Assembly: GCF_000426545.1 (NCBI RefSeq)
Contig: NZ_AUFO01000032.1
Location: 1-64,000 of the forward strand
Length of the DNA stretch: 64,000 nt
Direction of reading: 5' to 3'
DNA from: Paenibacillus massiliensis subsp. panacisoli DSM 21345
GTDB lineage: Bacteria; Bacillota; Bacilli; Paenibacillales; Paenibacillaceae
The position numbers and the translations under genes are program-made. Below, piece after piece: positions 1 to 8,331 of the stretch. The notes under the pieces were generated by a model. The model saw only the letters and a list, made by a program, of their open reading frames with translations. It was not told the DNA's origin and did not search any database. How positions within the stretch are numbered: the first letter of the stretch is position 1; each line of letters opens with the position of its first letter.

Positions 1-1
1 T

Positions 2-316
2 CGCCATCTTACTCAGGATGCGTTGATTCATTCGGATCAAGGATTTCACTATACGAACCCGAAGTTCCAAAAGCTTGTGAAGAAGATGGGGCTGGGTCAA
101 TCGATGTCACGTAGAGGAAACTGCTGGGATAACGCCCCACAAGAATCATTCTTTGGGCATTTTAAAGATGAAACGAACTTCAAAGAATGTATGACATTGG
201 AAGAGGTTAAACAAGAAGTGAAAAGCTACATGATCTATTACAATCATTATCGAGGTCAATGGAACTTAAACAAGCTGCCGCCTGCACGATACAGACAGCA
301 GCTTAAGGTCGCCTAA
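2..316 (+). CDS. IS3-family transposase OrfB, C-terminal fragment
   Basis: The frame is open to the left edge, so this is the C-terminal part (about 105 residues) of a longer transposase, not a gene starting here. It is the end of an rve-type integrase domain, which cuts and joins DNA at the ends of the element. The IHSDQG motif carries the second catalytic aspartate, and NAPQESFFGHFKDE carries the catalytic glutamate. The YNHYRGQWNLNKLPPARY ending is the usual IS3/IS150 C-terminus (NxxRxxxxLxxxxPxxY). The first catalytic aspartate lies outside the window, so activity cannot be judged. Confidence 0.9.
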   Translation, partial: RHLTQDALIHSDQGFHYTNPKFQKLVKKMGLGQSMSRRGNCWDNAPQESFFGHFKDETNFKECMTLEEVKQEVKSYMIYYNHYRGQWNLNKLPPARYRQQLKVA

Positions 317-327
317 CCTTTTTTAAG

Positions 328-348
328 TTGTCCTTTACAAGGGGTACA
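328..348. repeat. Likely right terminal inverted repeat of the IS
   Basis: Read from the outside in, the sequence begins TGTACCCCTTGTAAAGGACA, with the TG...CA ends usual for IS3-family elements, and it lies 11 bp after the transposase stop. The partner repeat is not in the window, so the exact boundary is inferred. Confidence 0.55.
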
Positions 349-387
349 GTTTACGCTTGTCTTCGACCTTTTTGGTATTGACTTAAA

Positions 388-933
388 TTAGACCAGTAGG
401 TGCCCGAGCACGAGTCCACCATAGGCAAAAGCTGCTACAATGACTAGCGCCGGGTGAATTTTGCGTATATTCATCGCCCAGAAGGCAATAGCGGCAATAC
501 CAAGGGATTGCCATATCCCGATGGAGGCAAGCGACTCGCTCCCCATTTGCCAGGTCACGATCGCCATCATCACCGCAATGACAGGCTGTACGAGCAGAGT
601 CATTCCTTTGACAACAGGGGACTGCCGATGCTTGGCCATTATACGTAGCAAGATGATAAGGGCTACACATGAGGGGATGATGGTCGCTGCATGTGCAATA
701 ATAAAGCCAATCCAGCCAGCTACATCGTACCCGACGAAGGCCGCGATCTTCGTAGCAATAGGACCCGGCAGGGCATTAGCCAATGCCAGCATATTGGAGA
801 ACTCTTTATCGTCCAGCCAGCCGTAGTGGGTGACGACCTCTTGATAGATCAGCGGTATGGATGCAGGTCCGCCCCCATAGCCCAATACATTTGAGATGAA
901 AAATCCAAGTAATAATTGCAGCCATTCCATCAT
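388..933 (-). CDS. ywrA: Chromate transporter half-size subunit (CHR family, YwrA-like)
   Basis: A 181-residue membrane protein of the short-chain CHR family (PF02417). Two such halves encoded side by side are thought to pair and move chromate or a related oxyanion across the membrane. Family hallmarks seen here are LGYGGGPASIP near the N-terminus and ANALPGPIATKIAAF, followed by several hydrophobic helices. The start at 933 was chosen because AAGGGAG lies about 10 bases upstream and the ATG overlaps the stop of the preceding gene (ATGA), which indicates translational coupling. The gene order regulator-CHR-CHR matches B. subtilis ywrC-ywrB-ywrA (Chr3N/Chr3C). The true substrate in this organism is not proven by the sequence. 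Confidence 0.88.
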   Translation of the reverse strand: MMEWLQLLLGFFISNVLGYGGGPASIPLIYQEVVTHYGWLDDKEFSNMLALANALPGPIATKIAAFVGYDVAGWIGFIIAHAATIIPSCVALIILLRIMAKHRQSPVVKGMTLLVQPVIAVMMAIVTWQMGSESLASIGIWQSLGIAAIAFWAMNIRKIHPALVIVAAFAYGGLVLGHLLV

Positions 934-1526
934 GAGGAGGAGTCTCCCTTCTGCTGACGGCGAGCTTTCAGTCTGGATACTAGCCGGAAATGCACGGCTC
1001 CGTAAGCAAGGAAGAGAATGATAACGATGCCTGGGTGAATATCGATCCATTGCAGCATGAGCAGTGACACAATAAAGAGTCCTACTCCCATATATTTGCC
1101 GAGGCCCTTAATGGCCTTCTCGCCAAATTCATAAGCCATCGTGCCGAGCATTACGGCAATAACAGGGGTGACAGCTCCGATCATGCCAGCCACGATTGGT
1201 GAGGTGCTAAGGACACGTACCATGGATAGCAGGGCAATCATAGCTATGCTGCTAGGTAGAATATGAGCGATGACGGCAATGATAGCTCCGAGCACCCCTC
1301 TTTGCTGATAACCCAGGTAGGCTGCCATTTTGGTTGCGATCGGTCCAGGCAGGGCATTGGCAATCGCCAGTGTCTCTCCGAATTCATCATCGTTCATCCA
1401 TTGATAGCGTGTTACCGCCTCATAGCGAATTAACGGAATGACAGAGGGGCCGCCTCCATAGCCGAGAATCCCTGTCCGCAGCATGGCGGCAGAGAGGTCG
1501 ATATATTTGTTTGTTGATGTTCCCAT
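930..1526 (-). CDS. ywrB: Chromate transporter half-size subunit (CHR family, YwrB-like)
   Basis: A 198-residue integral membrane protein and the upstream partner of the preceding CHR subunit. It carries the same signatures, LGYGGGPSVIP and ANALPGPIATKMAAYLGY, so the two proteins are clear paralogues that probably form one heteromeric transporter. An AAGGAGG site sits about 11 bases before the ATG. Its end overlaps the next start by four bases, and a 23-bp gap separates it from the Lrp/AsnC-type regulator upstream, so the three genes are very likely one leftward operon. Known CHR proteins exchange or co-transport chromate; sulfate-like anions are alternatives. Confidence 0.88.
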   Translation of the reverse strand: MGTSTNKYIDLSAAMLRTGILGYGGGPSVIPLIRYEAVTRYQWMNDDEFGETLAIANALPGPIATKMAAYLGYQQRGVLGAIIAVIAHILPSSIAMIALLSMVRVLSTSPIVAGMIGAVTPVIAVMLGTMAYEFGEKAIKGLGKYMGVGLFIVSLLMLQWIDIHPGIVIILFLAYGAVHFRLVSRLKARRQQKGDSSS

Positions 1527-1549
1527 AGACGAAATATCCTCCTTGGTCC

Positions 1550-2017
1550 TTACAGTCGCATTCCCATGCGGCTCTTGTATCTATGAATAAGCACCTGGCA
1601 GTCCACGTCCGTGATGCCTGGTAGCGGGTATAGCTTATCTTTGAGGAAGCTTTCCATCTCCTGATGATTTCTGAACAGCCCGTGCATGTGCAGCTTACTC
1701 GGTCCTGTCATATGATAGAGGCTTGTGACAACGGATTCCTCTGCGAGTACCTCGGCTACCTGCTGCAAGAACTTGGGCTCTACCTCCACATTAAAGAAAG
1801 CCGATACATTAATGCCAATCTTCTCAGGATTAATAACGGCGGTGAAGCGCTCGATCACACCGTCATCCATCAAGGATTGTATTCTCGTCTGAACGGCTAC
1901 CCGTGATAGTCCAACCTCCTTCGCCAGGTCTGTATAAGAAATTCGCGCGTGCTCATGGAGCACAGCAATAATGCGTTGATCGATCTCATCCAGGCTAGAC
2001 CAGCTTCCAGAATCCAT
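1550..2017 (-). CDS. ywrC: Lrp/AsnC-family transcriptional regulator (YwrC/ChrS-like)
   Basis: A 155-residue regulator with an N-terminal winged helix-turn-helix (LDEIDQRIIAVLHEHARISY... GLSRVAVQTRIQSL, about residues 9-60) and a C-terminal RAM ligand-binding domain. The frame is open further upstream, but the start at 2017 gives the normal family length and has GGGAG nine bases before it. As first gene of the leftward CHR operon it probably autoregulates and controls the two transporter genes, as ChrS (YwrC) does in B. subtilis. The ligand is unknown from sequence. Confidence 0.85.
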   Translation of the reverse strand: MDSGSWSSLDEIDQRIIAVLHEHARISYTDLAKEVGLSRVAVQTRIQSLMDDGVIERFTAVINPEKIGINVSAFFNVEVEPKFLQQVAEVLAEESVVTSLYHMTGPSKLHMHGLFRNHQEMESFLKDKLYPLPGITDVDCQVLIHRYKSRMGMRL

Positions 2018-2177
2018 ATTCGTCATCTCCCATACGTTACTCATTTGCAATGTGGAATAACTAAATGTAATTATAATAGATATATATCTTACCAACTGTA
2101 ATAATATAAGCCTGATTATGTACATTAATCAATAGAAAATGGCTGTGAGAATTCTTTTTGTACGAAATAAAAATAAA

Positions 2178-2211
2178 AAAACAGATCTTGCCTAAGGCTG
2201 AGATCTGTTTT
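2178..2211 (-). terminator. Rho-independent terminator of the esterase gene
   Basis: A perfect 11-bp stem (AAAACAGATCT / AGATCTGTTTT) encloses a smaller GCCT/AGGC palindrome. On the minus strand it is followed by a long T-rich tail, so it best terminates leftward transcription from the esterase. Confidence 0.75.
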
Positions 2212-2225
2212 CTTGCTCATATTTT

Positions 2226-2321
2226 ACTCACTCACTCACTCACTCACTCACTCACTCATTCACTTACTCATTCACTCACTCAAACAAACAATTACCCACT
2301 CACTTCTCACTCACTCAAACA
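2226..2321. repeat. Degenerate (ACTC)n microsatellite
   Basis: About ten near-perfect ACTC units (2226-2280) are followed by interrupted units up to about 2321. Copy number is likely prone to slippage. No coding role is evident. Confidence 0.9.
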
Positions 2322-2441
2322 CTTAATCGCTCTATCATAGCTTTATTAGCCCGATAAGGATGCCCACCGTTCACAGTAGCGTTTTGCTAGATTCAATATA
2401 GGCTGCCCTGCAATAGTTCTTAGGACCTAAGTAACCTTGCC

Positions 2442-3239
2442 TTATTCAGTTAATCTGTTACGCAGCGGTAGCCAATCCAATACTCGCTGAATTTGCTGGT
2501 CCCAATAGCCCCAGTCATGCCCACTAGGACCTTCCTCATAGGTCAATGGAATATTAGTCCGTTGGCAGGCTTCTCTGAAGCTGATATTTTCACGGTATAA
2601 AAAGTCCTCTGTCCCACAGCATTGATAAAGCATTGGCCGTGGAGCGTTGGATTGCTGCAGTCGGCTCAGCAGTTCAAGCAAATCATTCTCCGAACCTTCC
2701 ACCGGCTCAGGGCCGAAGATTCGGAGCCATTCCGACTCGGACATGACACGTAGTGCAGGGGCTCTTCTCGTCAGCCCAATATCGAGTGCCCCGGATAAGC
2801 TAGCAGCGGCCTTGAACTGCTCTGGCTTGCGTAGGGCCAACTTGAAGGCGCCATAACCACCCATAGACAGGCCGGCTACAAAGTTGTCCTCGCGGTCGGC
2901 AGATAGCGGGAAAAAGGAGCGTGCCAGCATAGGTAGCTCTTCGCTAATGAAGCTCCAGTAGGCTCCTCCCTCAGACATATCTGTGTAGAAGCTACGGTGC
3001 ACCTGAGGCATGACTACGGCAAGTCCCAACGAAGCTACATATCGTTCAATGGAAGTACGACGGACCCAGATTGAATCATCGTCTGAGAGCCCGTGCAAGA
3101 GGTATAGGACGGGGTGGGGACCAAGCCCCTGTGCATTGTGCATCCCGATCTGTGATGTGGTCTGCTGTGGCAGGATGACACACATGGAAGTGCTCAGTCC
3201 CAGTGTCTCGGAATAAAACTGACATTGAATAAGCGCCAT
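2442..3239 (-). CDS. Esterase D / tributyrin-esterase-type alpha/beta hydrolase
   Basis: A 265-residue cytoplasmic serine hydrolase of the esterase D/S-formylglutathione hydrolase superfamily (PF00756), most like the small tributyrin/acetyl esterases of Firmicutes. The oxyanion region YLLHGLSDDDSIW is followed by the nucleophile elbow GLSMGG (Ser125). Asp212 in GTEDFLY and His241 in GHDWGYW complete the expected triad. The start at 3239 has AGGCGG about ten bases upstream and gives the family length; an upstream in-frame start would add 17 basic residues without a good ribosome site. It stands alone and ends before the 2178-2211 terminator. The natural ester substrate is not known. Confidence 0.85.
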   Translation of the reverse strand: MALIQCQFYSETLGLSTSMCVILPQQTTSQIGMHNAQGLGPHPVLYLLHGLSDDDSIWVRRTSIERYVASLGLAVVMPQVHRSFYTDMSEGGAYWSFISEELPMLARSFFPLSADREDNFVAGLSMGGYGAFKLALRKPEQFKAAASLSGALDIGLTRRAPALRVMSESEWLRIFGPEPVEGSENDLLELLSRLQQSNAPRPMLYQCCGTEDFLYRENISFREACQRTNIPLTYEEGPSGHDWGYWDQQIQRVLDWLPLRNRLTE

Positions 3240-3506
3240 GTTCTTAACCGCCTTTTTGATGGTTTTTGTGTCCAATTTACTATAGCGCAATCCAGAAATT
3301 CTGTCGTGAGAACAATTGGTTATTTGGGATCATTTTCATGAATTTTGCTTCCCATTGTTTAATTTTCTGGTAAATTGTTTTAAGTAATTTACAGCGGCGG
3401 TTCATCCGGCGACATTGCCATCAGAGGCAAACCACTTCGTTTTTCAAGGACTTGTGAACATGATTGCATGTCACAGTCACATCTAAAAGGAGGCTGAAGC
3501 AATTAT

Positions 3507-4700
3507 ATGAGCAATAAACATAAGCAGGTTCGTAAAGTGTTGGCGGGTACATTGGGAGCAGGTCTATTATTCAGTGCATTTGGGAGCGCTTCTGCGGCAA
3601 CCGAGAATCTGTCCAACCATTGGGCGGGAGATCAGTTGCAGCGCTGGGCAGCCACGGGCTACCTGAGCGGGTACGCTGACGGTACACTGAAGCCAGATTT
3701 GACAATTACCCGTGCAGAGTTCATTTCGCTGGTGAATCGTAATTTTGTGGTGACAGGTGCCGATGTGGCAGTCACAGACGATACTTACGGCTCCGGGTTC
3801 ACAGACCTGCCTTCCAATCATTGGGCCTATGATGCAATGATGAAAGCAGTAAATGCTGGCTTCATCGGAGGCTATGCTGATCGTACAATCAAGCCGAATG
3901 CAGTGGTTACTCGTCAGGAAGCGGCAGCTATTCTGGCCAAGGCTACGGGTTGGGCGCCGGGCTCAGCTTCAAGTCTGACGAGATTCTCTGATTATGAAGA
4001 TATCGCTTCCTGGAGTAGAGCAAGCGTAGCGGCTGCTATCAGCCAGGATGCCATGAGCGGATATCCGGATGGCACCTTCCAGCCAACCAAAGGCTTGACG
4101 CGTGCTGAGGCCATCGTTATTATTGATGCTGCATCCGGTTTCAATCTGGATGGTAGCACCACGGTAACCCCTGGTGGACCAAGTGCAGGCGTCATTGATG
4201 ATACTTATGGTGAGGATAATACCGGTGCGGTAACACCTCCTGAAGAGGAAGAGACGCCAGCGACGGAGGTAGACTCCGAAGATACAACGTCCCCGGAGGA
4301 TACAGTGGATGAGACAGAGACTACAGATGACGCGACAACTCCTGCTGATACAGAGGATAATGCGGATGATGAGGATACAGCTGATGAGTCCGCAGTAGCT
4401 GCACCTTCTGTTGACCCTGTTAAAGCCGGCGACAGCACCATTCAAGGTACGGCTGAAGCAGGTAGCATCATTCGTGTCTATTCCGGCAATACGCTGCTCT
4501 CTAGCATAACAGCCAGACCAGATGGAAGCTTCAGCGTGTTTGTGGGCACACAGCCTGAGGGCGTTGAATTGACCGTGTATGCGGAAGATGTGGACGGCAA
4601 CGAAAGTGAGCATCTGACAATTACCGTGCTGGATGAGGATGGAAATGCTCCTGATGATACAGAGGCTGATGTTACTACAGACAGCTTTGAAGAGCAATAA
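3507..4700 (+). CDS. Secreted S-layer-homology (SLH) domain protein with acidic linker and Ig-like domain
   Basis: A 397-residue secreted protein. A signal peptide (cut near residues 30-31, after SASA) is followed by three SLH domains (about 33-78, 95-140, 157-205), each with the NHWA/GYADGT/ITRAEF pattern. An acidic Thr/Glu/Asp-rich linker (about 215-300) and a C-terminal bacterial Ig-like module (about 300-383) complete it. SLH trimers bind pyruvylated secondary cell-wall polymer, so the protein is probably held at the wall with the linker spanning it. AAAGGAGG precedes the ATG. The 120 bases upstream contain a small hairpin (3454-3474) that may shape the leader. It is too short to be a main S-layer lattice protein and could be a surface adhesin or spacer. 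Confidence 0.9.
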   Translation: MSNKHKQVRKVLAGTLGAGLLFSAFGSASAATENLSNHWAGDQLQRWAATGYLSGYADGTLKPDLTITRAEFISLVNRNFVVTGADVAVTDDTYGSGFTDLPSNHWAYDAMMKAVNAGFIGGYADRTIKPNAVVTRQEAAAILAKATGWAPGSASSLTRFSDYEDIASWSRASVAAAISQDAMSGYPDGTFQPTKGLTRAEAIVIIDAASGFNLDGSTTVTPGGPSAGVIDDTYGEDNTGAVTPPEEEETPATEVDSEDTTSPEDTVDETETTDDATTPADTEDNADDEDTADESAVAAPSVDPVKAGDSTIQGTAEAGSIIRVYSGNTLLSSITARPDGSFSVFVGTQPEGVELTVYAEDVDGNESEHLTITVLDEDGNAPDDTEADVTTDSFEEQ

Positions 4701-4795
4701 GCTGTAAAAAAGGCAATCATTCCAGAGAAGCTATGAAGAATATCGTCCTGATTCATTCAGGACAGAATCTATATTGCTTCGTTCTGATACAACAT

Positions 4796-4838
4796 AAGCC
4801 TCCCTAGCTACCTTTGAGTAGATAGGGAGGCTTTTAAT
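4796..4838 (+). terminator. Rho-independent terminator of the SLH gene
   Basis: An 11-bp stem (AAGCCTCCCTA / TAGGGAGGCTT) is followed by a T-rich tail, 95 bp after the SLH stop. Confidence 0.85.
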
Positions 4839-4864
4839 TTAGGGCCATGTAATTTAGGGCCATG
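4836..4864. repeat. Two tandem 15-bp copies beside the terminator
   Basis: AATTTAGGGCCATG occurs twice with 15-bp periodicity, directly after the terminator tail. It probably arose by slippage; no function is evident. Confidence 0.7.
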
Positions 4865-4941
4865 GGTACATTGGCAGCGCATGAACGACGGTCGACCAGG
4901 CTCGCTTTTGCAAGATACCAGCCTACCTGAGTAGCAATCTT

Positions 4942-6384
4942 TTATTGCTGGCTTCGTACGCCATCCTCTACCAAAGGAGCCTCTTCCGTTCGTGGCTCTT
5001 CCAAGCGAGGCGTCTCATTGGAGGTGTGACCGTTTCGGGCAATGACTCTTTTCTGGGCCCGATAGGTGTCACGGGAGATCGTCTCACGTTCAACCGTTTT
5101 GCCAGCAACAAGCTTGGTACGATAGGTCTCTACTACATAGCCTGGTTTGCCGGGGATTAACACCTGGGATTCTCCAGGCAGGAGAGAGCTATTTTGCACA
5201 TAGCTGTCTGGAATGGAGATGGTGCTTACAGTCTTGGATTCGATCTGATAAGTTACTTCTTCTGGGAAGGTACCGAAAAATTTGACGACGAGCTGTCCAG
5301 CCTCTACATTCGCCCTCAGAAGCAGATGCTTGCCGGTGTTATTTTTGAAACGGAAATTAATGGAGCCTGTAGCAAAGGTCGCATCCTGTCCCTTGGGCAG
5401 GTAGCTGACCGGAAGCGAGTGATTGCGGCGTTCGACAATGCTTAGCCCTGTCTGCAGAGCCGCATGATACAGCGTGCTGGATACCTGACAGATTCCGCCA
5501 CCAATCCCCGGCTCCAGCCGACCATTTACAATGACAGGAGCTTCGCGGAAGCCATATTTGCTCTCGGCATCAGCAATAACTTTGGCATAATCAAATACCT
5601 CATCTGGTCGAAGTATCATGCCATCGACTATCTTGGCTGCCGCCTGCACATTATGGACCCGACCCGTGGAGCTGCTGCCCAGTGAAGTGGAGAATCGCAC
5701 AATTCTTCGCTCTATGCCCTCCTGCTTCAAGCTCTCAACAGTACGCTTTGGCTCCAAACGGCTCAGTGGCAGCTTCAGCGATAACTCCTTCATATCATCA
5801 TGATCGAGTGTCTTGAAATCCCTGGGCAGCTGCTGCGCGAGCTCCTGAATAAGACGGGTACGATCTAGCCGATAGACCGATTTTTCAGGGATATAACGGA
5901 CCTCATCATTACTGGTGATTTGCCGTACAGCATCGACTGGATGACCATAGCGACGCTCCTCCCAGTCCTGGTCCAGCAGTGTGTTCAATGTCCCTGGCTC
6001 CATATGCACGTCAATATCCCAGGATGCACCGAAGGATCGTCGTGCTTGCACCCTTTCCCATAGATGCCCTTGGCCCAGCTTCTCGACCGCGGTGAAAAAA
6101 GCATCGGCATGATAGGATACACCTGCTGTACCCAGCGTCAGCTTCATGTCAACAGCTTGCTCATCATCCTCCAGATGAAGGGGAAGCTGCTCCAATTCCT
6201 TCAATTTTGCCTGAACGAGCTGTACTGCCTGTTGTCGGTCCATCCCTCCAAGCTGTAGCCCTCCTATTCTCGTATCTTGCGGCAAGGCCGAGCGATCTGC
6301 ATACAGATGCAGTCCCCCATACGTCATGCAGCCAGCCAATAATGCAGTCAACAATACAATCAGCGTGATGTGGGTTTTTTTCAT
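4942..6384 (-). CDS. VanW-family lipoprotein with peptidoglycan-binding-4 and G5 domains
   Basis: A 480-residue exported protein. The N-terminus carries a signal sequence with a lipobox-like LLAGC (Cys19), suggesting anchoring to the outer face of the membrane. A region resembling PG_binding_4 (about 35-230) is followed by the VanW domain with its signature ICQVSSTLYHAAL and NHSLPVSYLPKGQDATF. A G5 domain lies near 390-450 (YVVETYRTKLVAGKTVERET), followed by a Glu/Pro-rich tail. VanW proteins occur in vancomycin clusters, but their biochemical role is unknown; G5 domains bind cell-wall sugars. The ATG at 6384 was preferred to a TTG two codons earlier because AGGAG is better spaced. It is divergent from ftsE. 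Confidence 0.85.
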   Translation of the reverse strand: MKKTHITLIVLLTALLAGCMTYGGLHLYADRSALPQDTRIGGLQLGGMDRQQAVQLVQAKLKELEQLPLHLEDDEQAVDMKLTLGTAGVSYHADAFFTAVEKLGQGHLWERVQARRSFGASWDIDVHMEPGTLNTLLDQDWEERRYGHPVDAVRQITSNDEVRYIPEKSVYRLDRTRLIQELAQQLPRDFKTLDHDDMKELSLKLPLSRLEPKRTVESLKQEGIERRIVRFSTSLGSSSTGRVHNVQAAAKIVDGMILRPDEVFDYAKVIADAESKYGFREAPVIVNGRLEPGIGGGICQVSSTLYHAALQTGLSIVERRNHSLPVSYLPKGQDATFATGSINFRFKNNTGKHLLLRANVEAGQLVVKFFGTFPEEVTYQIESKTVSTISIPDSYVQNSSLLPGESQVLIPGKPGYVVETYRTKLVAGKTVERETISRDTYRAQKRVIARNGHTSNETPRLEEPRTEEAPLVEDGVRSQQ

Positions 6385-6633
6385 AGCCAAGCTCTCTCCT
6401 AGTCAGGGATCTATTCGGGCAAATTGCGCATTCCATCCATGTATATGCGTGCTTTTATTTGTTATCCCATACGATGCTTGTATGAAATTGAGGATTACAG
6501 GTACTCAAGAGGTAACGAATTTGTTACAATAATGAATAACGTGGTGAAATTTGGGCCATTGCAAAGGAATTGGCATGAATATGTCGAAATAATATTAGTT
6601 GAGTATGAAATACAAGCATCGGGAAGTGATAGA

Positions 6634-7320
6634 GTGATAGAAATGCAGGACGTGTGGAAGACCTACCAGAATGGAACCCACGCACTCAAGGGCGTCTCTG
6701 TGAAAATTGACCGCAATGAATTTGTATACCTGGTTGGCCCATCCGGTGCCGGGAAGTCAACATTCATGAAGCTGATTTATAGAGAAGAAGCACCTACCAA
6801 AGGCCAAATATCCGTAAATGGTTTTAATATCGGTAAGCTCAAGCAACGTAAGATTCCTTATGTTCGCCGCAATATCGGAGTCATCTTTCAGGATTTCAGA
6901 TTGCTACCTTCACTGACAGCCTATGAAAATGTAGCCTTTGCCATGGAAGTTATCGAAGCACCCAACCGTCTCATTCGCAAGCGTGTTCCTGAGGTGCTGG
7001 AACTGGTAGGGTTGAAGAGCAAGGCAGATCGTGAGCCTTCCCAGCTATCTGGTGGGGAACAGCAGCGGATTGCGATTGCCCGTGCCATTGTGAATAATCC
7101 ATCTGTGATTATCGCGGATGAGCCGACAGGCAACCTTGATCCCGAGACCTCATGGGGAATTATGCAGTTGCTGGACGAGATTAATTTCCGGGGTACCACC
7201 ATTATTATGGCTACCCACAATAAGGATATTGTGAATTCCATGCGTAAGCGTGTCATTGCCATTGAGGATGGCAACATTGTGCGAGATCAGGTGAGAGGAG
7301 AATACGGATATGACTTTTAA
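6634..7320 (+). CDS. ftsE: Cell-division ABC transporter ATP-binding protein FtsE
   Basis: A 228-residue cytoplasmic ATPase of the FtsEX complex, which uses ATP binding and hydrolysis to switch on peptidoglycan hydrolases outside the membrane. Walker A GPSGAGKST (35-43), the signature LSGGEQQ (138-144) and Walker B VIIADEP (about 158-164) are intact. The frame is open much further upstream, but a GTG at 6634 with GGGAAG seven bases before it gives exactly the usual FtsE length and N-terminus (IEMQDVWKTY). The gene overlaps ftsX by 11 bases, so the pair is translationally coupled. Confidence 0.96.
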   Translation: MIEMQDVWKTYQNGTHALKGVSVKIDRNEFVYLVGPSGAGKSTFMKLIYREEAPTKGQISVNGFNIGKLKQRKIPYVRRNIGVIFQDFRLLPSLTAYENVAFAMEVIEAPNRLIRKRVPEVLELVGLKSKADREPSQLSGGEQQRIAIARAIVNNPSVIIADEPTGNLDPETSWGIMQLLDEINFRGTTIIMATHNKDIVNSMRKRVIAIEDGNIVRDQVRGEYGYDF

Positions 7321-8227
7321 CACCTTCTTGCGACATATGCGGGAAGGGTTCAAGAACATATTCCGCAATGGATGGATGTCAGTGGCGTCCGTTACCTCGA
7401 TCGTTGTTTCCCTGTTTATTTTGGGAGTCTTTATTATGCTGGTGCTTAACGTGAACTCGCTGGTGGATGAAGCCGACAGTCAGGTACGCATCAATGTATT
7501 TTTGGAATTGAACGTAGAACAGCCGATGAAGGATCAACTGATGACGGAAATCGGCAAAATGCCAGAAGTAAGCAAGACTACGTATGTTCCCAAGGAGCAA
7601 GGCTTGGAGGAGCTTCGTACAGACATGGGCGAGAGCGGCCAGGAATTGCTAGAGGGTTTCGATAAAGATAACAACCCACTCCCTGATAAAATCATCGTAG
7701 AGGTTGTAGAGCCAACTACGGTTCCATTCGTATCAGAGAAAATCCAGGCACTGAACGATCAATATGCGGAGAAACCGATCCTGAAAGTAAAGTACGGTGA
7801 GGGAACAGTAGAGACCCTGTTCAAGATTACTCGACTGATCCGTAATGTTGGCTTCATCTTCGTAGCCGGACTTGGGCTCATGTCCATGTTCCTGATCTCT
7901 AACACGATTCGAGTTACCATTTTGGCACGTCGCCGTGAGATCAGCATTATGAAGCTGGTGGGAGCCACGAATTTCTTCATACGCTGGCCCTTCTTTATCG
8001 AAGGGGCGTTAATTGGACTGATTGGCTCACTGGTGACGATTGCAGCGCTGTTCGTTGGCTATAATCGACTCGAAGCGGGCCTTGCGAATGACTTGTCACT
8101 CTCCATGATCAAGCTGCTGCCACTTGGAGATATCTGGATTCAGCTTGCAGGGCTGCTGACGATACTTGGAGTACTTGTAGGCATACTGGGCAGTACACTG
8201 TCCATCCGTAAATTTCTTAAGGTATAG
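7310..8227 (+). CDS. ftsX: Cell-division protein FtsX
   Basis: A 305-residue membrane partner of FtsE. One transmembrane helix near residues 20-45 is followed by an extracellular domain (about 50-170) that contacts the hydrolase or its adaptor, and by three helices in the C-terminal half (around 175-300). The FtsX region NTIRVTILARRREISIMKLVGATNFFIRWPF is clear. GAGGAG precedes the ATG, which lies inside the end of ftsE. The next gene is a coiled-coil M23 peptidase, the expected hydrolase or adaptor partner. Confidence 0.96.
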   Translation: MTFNTFLRHMREGFKNIFRNGWMSVASVTSIVVSLFILGVFIMLVLNVNSLVDEADSQVRINVFLELNVEQPMKDQLMTEIGKMPEVSKTTYVPKEQGLEELRTDMGESGQELLEGFDKDNNPLPDKIIVEVVEPTTVPFVSEKIQALNDQYAEKPILKVKYGEGTVETLFKITRLIRNVGFIFVAGLGLMSMFLISNTIRVTILARRREISIMKLVGATNFFIRWPFFIEGALIGLIGSLVTIAALFVGYNRLEAGLANDLSLSMIKLLPLGDIWIQLAGLLTILGVLVGILGSTLSIRKFLKV

Positions 8228-8331
8228 CTACTGGAAAATAGGACGTCATGATTCAGATCGCCTGACTTGCTGGGTAACGATCAAGCGGGGAATCCCGGCT
8301 TCATATTGGAACAAAGGATGGGGAGTGCAAG

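Larger units (their letters stand above)
1..348 (+). mobile_element. IS3-family (IS150-like) insertion sequence, right end only
   Basis: The window opens inside the transposase gene of an insertion sequence and contains only its right-hand part. The coding part has the DDE-transposase ending typical of the IS3 family, and the stop is followed by a likely terminal inverted repeat at 328-348. The left end lies outside the window, so target-site duplication and full length cannot be judged. The element sits just downstream of, and pointing toward the end of, the chromate transporter genes. Assignment to the IS150 subgroup is by resemblance only. Confidence 0.8.
2018..2441. other. Intergenic region with terminator and microsatellite
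   Basis: This gap between the Lrp-type regulator and the esterase holds an AT-rich promoter-like stretch for the regulator (2040-2120), a strong hairpin terminator (2178-2211) and a degenerate tetranucleotide tract (2226-2321). A 60-codon open frame crossing the hairpin and the repeat is translated mostly as LTHS units and is not considered a gene. Confidence 0.6.

Noticed and set aside
2158..2340. Open frame of 60 codons rich in LTHS repeats
   Set aside because: It runs through a terminator hairpin and a microsatellite; the translation is repeat artefact.
3390..3480. Possible cyclic-di-GMP riboswitch before the SLH gene (GGCAAACC motif)
   Set aside because: The second conserved block GGGACGCAAAGCC is missing, and the stems do not form.
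4205..4697. Long antisense open frames opposite the SLH gene
   Set aside because: Shadows of the acidic, biased coding sequence; no ribosome sites.
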